Made by a program: the position numbers and the translations under genes
Shown: positions 58,685-64,000 of the stretch, piece by piece
How positions within the stretch are numbered: the stretch's first letter is position 1
Layout: every line of letters begins with the position of its first letter
Source: Streptomyces hokutonensis
Lineage (GTDB): Bacteria; Actinomycetota; Actinomycetes; Streptomycetales; Streptomycetaceae
DNA: 64,000 nucleotides
Direction of reading: 5' to 3'
Assembly: GCF_000376565.1 (NCBI RefSeq)
Contig: NZ_BARG01000094.1
Location: forward strand, 1 to 64,000
The notes under the pieces: generated by a model
The model's input: only the letters and a program-made list of their open reading frames with translations
What the model was told of the DNA's origin: nothing
The model's database searches: none

Positions 58685-59217
58685 TCCTCACCGGCCCCGC
58701 GATCGCCGCCGCCGTCCACACCGGCGAGATCACCATCGACCCCTACGACCCGGCCCGCATCTCCCCGAACGCCTACGACTGGCGGCTCGGCGACACCCTC
58801 CGCCTCTGCGGCGGCGACCTGGATGCCGCCGCCCCCACCGTCTTCACCGAACAGCACATCCCCACCCGCGGCCTCATCCTCGTCCCCGGCCTGCTCTACC
58901 TCGGCATCACCCATGAACGGACGGGCTCGGAGACGTTCGCGCAGATACTCAACGGCGACCGCACCACCGGCTCCCTGGGCATCTGGGTCCACGTCTCCGC
59001 CCCGCTGGGCCACCAGGGACACGCGATCCGCTGGACCCTGGAGATCTGCGTGGCCAAGCCCGTGCGGGTCTACCCGGGCATGACCTTCGGCAAGCTCGCC
59101 TTCATCGCCGCCCACGGCCACCCCGACAGCTACCAGCGCCAGGCGGCGAAGTACGCCGCCACGGACGGCATCGACATCTCCCGCCTCTACAAGGAGATCA
59201 ACGGAGGCAGCCGGTGA
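58681..59217 (+). CDS. dCTP-deaminase-like protein B (nucleotide-binding motif replaced)
   Basis: A 178-residue paralogue of the preceding protein (ILTGPAIAAAVHTGEITIDP, ISPNAYDWRLG, VYPGMTFGKLAFI). Here the Ser-Ser...Arg motif has become GDRTTGSLG, while the Glu is present (RWTLEICVAK). It is the mirror image of copy A. The GTG start overlaps copy A as GTGA. The pairing of two complementary defective copies suggests that they assemble together. Confidence 0.88.
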   Translation: MILTGPAIAAAVHTGEITIDPYDPARISPNAYDWRLGDTLRLCGGDLDAAAPTVFTEQHIPTRGLILVPGLLYLGITHERTGSETFAQILNGDRTTGSLGIWVHVSAPLGHQGHAIRWTLEICVAKPVRVYPGMTFGKLAFIAAHGHPDSYQRQAAKYAATDGIDISRLYKEINGGSR

Positions 59218-60335
59218 GCCCCCTTGCGAGCCCCCCGCCCGGTCCGTTGGCCGCCACCTTCCTGGACCTGCCCGCCGGCAGCCCCGGCGGAAGCGTCGAA
59301 CTCTTCCTCGACCTGTACACCGGCGAGAAACCCCTCATCCCCGCGAGAGCATTCATGCTCGCCCCCACCGGAGTCCGCCCCCGCCTCCCGGCCGGACTCG
59401 AACTGCTGTCCGTCCCCGGAAAGTGCCTGGAGAGCCCAGCCTTCGGCCGGTACGTTGCAGCCCTGCGCACGTCGCTGACGGAAGCGCTCGACGCGGCCCA
59501 GATCAGTGTTGTGCACCTGCAGCACCTCGCCTTCGGCGCCACCCCTGCCCTGATGCAGACCCTGCCTGCCCACCCTCGCATCGCACTGGTCCACGGCACC
59601 GACCTCCTGTTCGCCGAGACCCACCACGACCAACTCCAGATCCTGCGCGAGACCGCCCGAGCAGCCGACGCCATCGTCGTGCCCGCCGGCGCCATGGCCG
59701 ACCACCTGATCAAACTCGCCCCGCGGACCGACCGCCGGAAGATCACCCACATCCCCTGGGGCATCCCGGACCGGCTGCTGACCGACCCACCGGCCCGCCC
59801 ACCCCGCGCGCCAATGAGCTATTTGCGGCTGCTGTACGCAGGCCGCCTGACCGCCGAGAAGGGCGCCGAAGCCCTGGTCAAGAGCCTCGCCCCGGTCCAG
59901 GGCGCCGAGCTGAGCATCGCCGCCCCCAGAGCCCAGTTCCATGCACTGGCGCCGCTGCTGCACCGGGCCGGGGTCCGGGCTCGCTACCTGGGCTGGCTCC
60001 GGCGCCCCCAGCTGTGGAAAGCGTTCACCGAGCACGACGTCCTCGTCATGCCGTCCACCACCCTGGAGGCCATGGGCCTGGTCGCCCTCGAAGCCCAGGC
60101 CTGCGGGCTGCCCGTCCTCTACCAGCCGGTGCCGGGCCTGAGCGAGACCCTGGCCGCTTCCGCCATAGCCACCGACTTCACCCACTCCGCCGCCCTCGCC
60201 CGCGACCTCGACCGGCTGCGGACCACGCCTGGGCTGCTGAGCGCCATACGGCAGGCGGGCTATGCAAACGCCGCCCGCTACCCCCTCTCCGTGACCGGCG
60301 AGACCCTGACCGACCTGGGCCATCAGCTCACCTGA
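59214..60335 (+). CDS. GT4-family glycosyltransferase
   Basis: A 373-residue GT-B glycosyltransferase. The N-terminal domain has GSPGGSVELFLDLYTG and HLQHLAFGATPAL, and the C-terminal domain YLRLLYAGRLTAEKGAEALV, WKAFTEHDVLVMPSTTLEAM and GLVALEAQACGLPVL (the E-x7-E motif of GT4 enzymes). It should transfer a sugar to the product of the operon or use the modified nucleotide as donor. The GTG start overlaps the copy B stop as GTGA. Confidence 0.9.
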   Translation: MSPLASPPPGPLAATFLDLPAGSPGGSVELFLDLYTGEKPLIPARAFMLAPTGVRPRLPAGLELLSVPGKCLESPAFGRYVAALRTSLTEALDAAQISVVHLQHLAFGATPALMQTLPAHPRIALVHGTDLLFAETHHDQLQILRETARAADAIVVPAGAMADHLIKLAPRTDRRKITHIPWGIPDRLLTDPPARPPRAPMSYLRLLYAGRLTAEKGAEALVKSLAPVQGAELSIAAPRAQFHALAPLLHRAGVRARYLGWLRRPQLWKAFTEHDVLVMPSTTLEAMGLVALEAQACGLPVLYQPVPGLSETLAASAIATDFTHSAALARDLDRLRTTPGLLSAIRQAGYANAARYPLSVTGETLTDLGHQLT

Positions 60336-60538
60336 ACCGGCCTCCCCGACCAGGAGACCGTGGCCGCTGGGCCGCTCGGTGCCTGGGAGCAGCGGGAACC
60401 GGCATCGAGGGCCGTCAGACCTCAGCCCCCCCGCCACGGGGGTGCGGGGCACAGCTGCCGCTGGCCACGCCATTGCCCGCTGCGCCTCCTCCGCATCACT
60501 ACGCTGACCGGCGGGAGCCGCCGGCGAACAGGGAGACC

Positions 60539-61582
60539 ATGACGTACCGCACCGACCGTATCGAAGCTCTGCTGGACGAAGGCGTCCGCAACAAGGTCTA
60601 CCCCGGCGCCGTGTGGGCCGTCGGTGACACCGCCGGCATCCACGCATCCGGCGTCACCGGGGTCCTGGACCCCGACGAGCCGGACGTGAAGATGCGCCGC
60701 GACACCGTCTTCGACGCCGCCAGCCTCACCAAGATCCTCGCCGTGTGGTCTTCCATCGGCGCCCTGTGGGAAGACAGCGTTCTCGACCTCGACGCCCCGC
60801 TCGGCACCTTCTGGCCCGAGGTCACCGATCATCCGCTCACCACGGTGACCGCCCACCAGCTGCTGACCCACACCGCAGGCGTCCCGCTGCGGGCCCAACT
60901 GAAAAACCTCTACGGCACCGACCCGCAGATCATCCGGGCTGGCGTGCTCCACGAGGCTGTGCACCGGCCGCCCGGCGAGGCCGTCGAATACACCGACCGG
61001 GCCGCCCTCATCCTCGGATACCTTGCCGAACACCTCTCCGGCCGGACCCTGGACCAGCTTGCCGACGCCCGCACCTGGCGTTCACTCGGCATGGCTTCCA
61101 CCCGCTTCGGCCCGCTGCCCGACGAGATCGCTGGCCTCTGCGCCCCGACCGAACTCAACCAGGACACCGACACCCACCTCAAGGGGATCGCCCACGACTT
61201 CTCCGCCTGTCTGCTGGGCGGAGTGTGCGGCATCGCCGGCGCCTTCACCATTCTCGACGACCTCGTCGTCTTCCTGCGCTACATGCTGGACCCCTCTACA
61301 GCCCTCGCACAGGCAGGCTTCGGAGCCAAGTGGACAGCCCACTCCTTGACCGTGCAGACCGGCGGCCTGGAGCCCGCTCGAGGCCTGTTCTGGCACCCGG
61401 CTCCCAGCACCACCGACGAACAGGACGTGTGGGTCCACTACGGGTTCACCGGCACCGGCATGTGGATCTCTCCTCAGCAGCACCGCTGGGCGGTGCTGCT
61501 GACCAACAAGCTCTACTACACGCGCGACCGCCAGCCCCTGACCGACGTACGCAACACCTTCCGTCAACTCGCCTTCTCCTGA
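60539..61582 (+). CDS. Serine hydrolase of the beta-lactamase/PBP4-like class
   Basis: A 347-residue protein with FDAASLTKILAVW (SxxK), AVEYTDRAALILGY (YxN-like, Asp instead of Asn) and WVHYGFTGTGMW (HxG-type third motif). No signal peptide is seen, so it is probably intracellular. Such enzymes hydrolyse or transfer esters and amides. It lies 203 bases after the glycosyltransferase gene with GGGAGA just upstream of the ATG at 60539, and may be a second transcript or the operon end. Confidence 0.88.
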   Translation: MTYRTDRIEALLDEGVRNKVYPGAVWAVGDTAGIHASGVTGVLDPDEPDVKMRRDTVFDAASLTKILAVWSSIGALWEDSVLDLDAPLGTFWPEVTDHPLTTVTAHQLLTHTAGVPLRAQLKNLYGTDPQIIRAGVLHEAVHRPPGEAVEYTDRAALILGYLAEHLSGRTLDQLADARTWRSLGMASTRFGPLPDEIAGLCAPTELNQDTDTHLKGIAHDFSACLLGGVCGIAGAFTILDDLVVFLRYMLDPSTALAQAGFGAKWTAHSLTVQTGGLEPARGLFWHPAPSTTDEQDVWVHYGFTGTGMWISPQQHRWAVLLTNKLYYTRDRQPLTDVRNTFRQLAFS

Positions 61583-61587
61583 AGCCT

Positions 61588-61614
61588 TGTGGGGCGCGGC
61601 TTGCTGGCCCCACA
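61588..61614 (+). terminator. Probable terminator hairpin
   Basis: TGTGGGGC (61588-61595) and GCCCCACA (61607-61614) form an 8-bp stem 6 bases after the serine hydrolase stop; the following sequence AGGTTTC has only a weak T-run. Confidence 0.6.
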
Positions 61615-61739
61615 GGTTTCCTGAAGACGTCTCCAAAGCCGCCTGAAAAATCACCAATCGACCGCCTCGCTCCTTGATGAAAGAGATATAGGGGCACCTC
61701 CCCCAGACGCCCCCGTCCACGCGGGCGTACTCGGCGTCG

Positions 61740-62639
61740 TCACAAGGCGGTCCACGGGCGGGGTTCACCCCCTGCCAACGGCACCCACACGGCTCCGGAC
61801 GGACCGTGCTCCTCGATGTCCTCCAGGACGGTAGCTCCTAGTTGAACCTCGAGGGCGAGTGCCGCGACGAGCGGGTGCTGAGCGACCATCGCCTGCAGGT
61901 CACTGATGCGGCCACTCAGCCTGCTGCGGGAAGCACCGGTGAGGACGAAGAGCAACCGGGGGAAGACCGGATACCAGCGGAGCCACGCCGGTCCGGCGGA
62001 GACCGGCTTGCGGCGGCCGAGGGGCTGCGCCTCGTACTGGAAGAGCCGCGCGTAGTCGATTAGCTTCACGGCCAGGCGCTCGGCGCTCATGGTGCTGCGG
62101 TCGACTTCCACGAACGCGCGCAGCTTCCGCCGGTGTTCGCCGTCGATGACGGTGTAGTGCATGACGGCGTCGGCCGAGAGCCGCTCGCCCTCGCCGATGG
62201 GGTGGGACACCTCGGGGGTCCAGTCCCACGGGCCGTGCTCGTGCCCCAGCCGGCGGGCGTCTGCCGCGAAGGTCAGGTGGGTGCGAAGGACGGTGAGCGT
62301 GTGCGGTGTCTTCAGCGAGGCGGCCGTTGCGGAGCTGATCGGATAGGGAGGGCGGCCCCGCAGCGCGGGGAAGTCCCGTGTGAGGCGGGCGCCTTCGCCC
62401 GTGAGGTACCAGGCGCGGGTGCGATTGGACTGGGGCAGCACGGTGTAGTTGACGAGACCCTTGCGCCGCAGCTTGTTCAGCGGGGTGGAGACGGTCTGGC
62501 GGGCGACGTTCGGCCGAAGCAGATCGTGTAATTGGCTGGTGGTGGCCATCCGGTGCTGGGCGAGCGCGGACAGAAGCTGATGGGGCAGTGGCTCGGCGGG
62601 CGTGGGAGTGAACGACGCAGTGGTTTCGGTAGAGGTCAC
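61740..62639 (-). CDS. Replication-relaxation family protein
   Basis: A 299-residue protein of the replication-relaxation family found on Streptomyces plasmids and conjugative elements. It has an N-terminal winged helix (QLLSALAQHRMATTSQLHDL, then LNKLRRKGLVNYTVLPQSNR) and a C-terminal nuclease-like domain (HYTVIDGEHRRKLRAFVEVD). The GTG at 62637-62639 with AAGGGAT upstream starts just before the conserved part. The upstream region repeats the control element of the transfer operon, so the two are probably regulated together. Confidence 0.85.
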   Translation of the reverse strand: MTSTETTASFTPTPAEPLPHQLLSALAQHRMATTSQLHDLLRPNVARQTVSTPLNKLRRKGLVNYTVLPQSNRTRAWYLTGEGARLTRDFPALRGRPPYPISSATAASLKTPHTLTVLRTHLTFAADARRLGHEHGPWDWTPEVSHPIGEGERLSADAVMHYTVIDGEHRRKLRAFVEVDRSTMSAERLAVKLIDYARLFQYEAQPLGRRKPVSAGPAWLRWYPVFPRLLFVLTGASRSRLSGRISDLQAMVAQHPLVAALALEVQLGATVLEDIEEHGPSGAVWVPLAGGEPRPWTAL

Positions 62640-62674
62640 CGGTATCCCTTGTCGGCGGGAGACATGTGCAAGCT

Positions 62675-62809
62675 CCCAGGTTGGAACAGGGTGTTGCTGA
62701 CCTTGAGGTAACTTGCCGCCCCCGACCCGGCCACCGACCACAAGGCCCCACCATGGTCACGATGGGGACACATAGTCCGTGGTCGGGCCCGTGGTCGGCC
62801 CGACCACGG
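62675..62809. repeat. Control-region repeat, copy B
   Basis: This is the partner of 27908-28042, same orientation relative to the downstream minus-strand gene, roughly 80% identical by eye. It contains the palindrome TGGTCGGCCCGACCA at 62792-62806. Confidence 0.75.
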
Positions 62810-63172
62810 ACTGCAAGCTTGCCGTGCGGTACGCCCTGACACTGGCCAGTTGACCCGTGCTGGGCGGAGGGACTGTCCGAGCCCGGAGGGTCACGGGACC
62901 GCTGTCTGAGCCAGTGCCGCCGGATCGGTCTGTTTGGTCAATTGGGTGTGGCTGGCTTCGTGTACCCAGAGAACAGGTCCGACGGCAACGGCTCTGTCGC
63001 AGTACCGGCTCCGCACCGGGCATGGTGAGACTGCTGCCGCCCCTGGCCGACGCACTTCCCGCCCGCCTGCGATCTGGTGGCTGTCACCTCCTGCCCCATC
63101 CGCCGACGTGACGTTCTCACCCTCTGCGGAGCCCGGTGCCGCGTGTACGGAGCCGCTAGTCCCGCCAGGGTA
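62810..63172. other. Intergenic region between divergent genes
   Basis: No gene is seen. It presumably carries the promoter of the minus-strand replication-relaxation gene on its left and regulatory DNA for the toxin-antitoxin pair on its right. Confidence 0.4.
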
Positions 63173-63178
63173 TATACT
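63173..63178 (+). promoter_or_regulatory. -10 element TATACT of the toxin-antitoxin pair
   Basis: TATACT lies 7 bases before the ATG at 63186 in an AT-rich patch unusual for this window, so the mRNA is probably leaderless. No strong -35 is visible, which leaves room for regulation. Confidence 0.6.
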
Positions 63179-63185
63179 TATTTGT

Positions 63186-63566
63186 ATGAGTCTCGGGGTG
63201 GGTGAGCTCTGGGTGATCGAAGTTGAGCCAGAGGTACTGGACTGGCTGGAGACGCTTCCCCAGGCGCAGTACGACAAGGTGGAACGCCACGCAGACAAGC
63301 TTCTCGCCGAGCCGACCACACTCGGCGAACCGTTCTCCAAACACCTCGGAGGTAAAGTCCGAGAGCTGCGGATCATGCTGGACGACGCAAAGATGCGGGT
63401 CACGTACTGGCTCGCCCCGGAACGCCGCATCATTCTGCTGACCGTCTTTCGCAAGACCAAGCAACGTGAAGATGCTCAAGTGGAGCGGGCCCACCAGGCT
63501 CAGAAGGAATGCGAAGCGCAACACGGCGTGGCCGAGCACACCTACGACCGGACGGAGGAGTCATGA
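63186..63566 (+). CDS. HigB/RelE-type toxin
   Basis: A 126-residue protein of the RelE/ParE superfamily in the phage-derived Gp49/HigB-like branch: LWVIEVEPEVLDWLETLPQA, KHLGGKVRELRIMLDDAKMR, VTYWLAPERRIILLTVF and a basic RKTKQREDAQ. Such toxins cleave mRNA at the ribosome. ATG 63186 sits 7 bases after TATACT, so the start is probably leaderless; GTG 63198 is a possible alternative. Its stop overlaps the antitoxin start as ATGA, the inverted HigBA order. Confidence 0.88.
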   Translation: MSLGVGELWVIEVEPEVLDWLETLPQAQYDKVERHADKLLAEPTTLGEPFSKHLGGKVRELRIMLDDAKMRVTYWLAPERRIILLTVFRKTKQREDAQVERAHQAQKECEAQHGVAEHTYDRTEES

Positions 63567-64000
63567 ACCACGCACAGTGGAAGACGCGCCGTACCCGCCA
63601 GTTCCTCGGTGAGAAGGTCGAGCCCTCCGAGGCCTACACCAACGCCGGCGACGCCATGGCACTGGGACAGGCTGTCCACGACCGGCGTAAGGAACTGGGC
63701 CTCTCGCAGAAGGACGTGGCTGAACGCGCCGGCATGACGCAACCGCAGATCTCCAACATCGAGCAGGCCGGCGCCGAGCCGACGCTCGCTCTCCTGCGGC
63801 GCCTGGCGAAAGCACTGGAAGCACGGCTGTCCATCGACCTGGACGACGAGGACTCCACTTTCGTCTTCACTCCCCTGATCGAGGACAAGCCTGCGCAGGA
63901 AGCAACGCCCGTAGAAGCTGCGCTGCATGAGATGGCGAGGGATATCCGTTCCCACGTCGCGGGCGTCGTGGAGCAGTTCAACACCTCCTACACTCCAGCC
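63563..64000 (+). CDS. HigA-type XRE antitoxin, 3' end beyond window
   Basis: 146 codons are visible. The central XRE domain reads GQAVHDRRKELGLSQKDVAE, then RAGMTQPQISNIEQAGAEPT and LLRRLAKALEARLSIDL (about residues 35-95). The N-terminal part has WKTRRTRQFLGEKVEPSEAY. It is the antitoxin and autorepressor of the upstream toxin. GGAGGAG lies just before the ATG. The frame continues off the right end. Confidence 0.88.
   Translation, partial: MNHAQWKTRRTRQFLGEKVEPSEAYTNAGDAMALGQAVHDRRKELGLSQKDVAERAGMTQPQISNIEQAGAEPTLALLRRLAKALEARLSIDLDDEDSTFVFTPLIEDKPAQEATPVEAALHEMARDIRSHVAGVVEQFNTSYTPA

Noticed and set aside
1..64000. tRNA or rRNA genes, integrase and att sites
   Set aside because: None could be identified by eye on either strand; a tRNAscan/Infernal run would be needed to exclude them.

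Overview
The window is high-GC DNA with strongly GC-biased third codon positions, GTG starts, gene overlaps of the ATGA/GTGA type and families typical of Streptomyces (XRE/DUF397 pairs, MAB_1171c-type membrane proteins, DUF6283, DUF4232, replication-relaxation protein). It reads as accessory DNA of a Streptomyces or close relative: a linear plasmid, an integrative conjugative element or a chromosome arm. No integrase, tRNA, rRNA or CRISPR array was seen. All assignments come from reading the sequence; no database search was run.

Layout. (1) 1-7.6 kb, minus strand: a Tad-type pilus operon (two TadE/TadG-like pseudopilins, a small pilin-like protein, TadC, TadB, the TadA ATPase, a CpaE/TadZ-like protein, a CpaB-like SAF protein, a secreted protein and a lipoprotein), followed upstream by an OmpA-like protein, a second lipoprotein and an 84-residue protein. 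(2) 9.7-11.2 kb, minus: a methyltransferase with an odd C-terminal tail behind one or two small ORFs. (3) 11.3-15.8 kb, plus: an operator array and a tightly coupled XRE regulator - HExxH protein - multi-pass membrane protein - FAD monooxygenase cluster. (4) 15.9-27.9 kb, minus: a type IV secretion/conjugation operon (coupling ATPase, SLT-NlpC/P60 hydrolase, VirB6-like protein, VirB4-like ATPase, small membrane proteins, TcpC/VirB8-like protein). Its upstream control region holds 16 copies of TGCGCA and a palindrome-rich block that recurs at 62.7 kb. (5) 28.6-35.3 kb, plus: small plasmid-type genes, a Uma2-HTH pair and a membrane-anchored Mrr-like nuclease. (6) 35.7-41.6 kb: a P-loop/Sel1-repeat protein and a GmrSD-like nuclease with a C-terminal RAMA domain, both likely defence genes. 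(7) 41.7-47.5 kb: a 5.8-kb segment between 92-bp inverted repeats, holding a frameshifted IS5-type transposase, an AraC regulator, a zinc-independent oxidoreductase, a cupin and a DUF4232 protein. (8) 47.8-53.0 kb: Fic, Uma2, a duplicated GmrSD gene fragment, an AbiEii remnant and a HEPN-like protein, with many broken genes. (9) 53.5-61.6 kb: a DUF397/XRE regulator pair divergent from an ATP-binding protein, then a coupled operon of a MurA-like enolpyruvyl transferase, a 5'-nucleotidase-like phosphoesterase, two dCTP-deaminase-like proteins, a GT4 glycosyltransferase and a serine hydrolase. (10) 61.7-64 kb: a replication-relaxation protein (minus) and a HigBA-type toxin-antitoxin pair (plus, running off the end).

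How it fits together. Region 4 supplies conjugation and region 1 surface pili. The shared control block at 28.0 and 62.7 kb suggests that the transfer operon and the replication-relaxation gene are co-regulated or share a DNA-processing site. Regions 5-8 look like a decaying defence/toxin island disturbed by mobile DNA. The best candidate for an undescribed system is the nucleotide-modifying operon of region 9. Its two deaminase-like proteins have lost opposite halves of the expected active site, which suggests a hetero-oligomer. The HExxH-membrane-FAD cluster of region 3, with its phased operators, is the second candidate.
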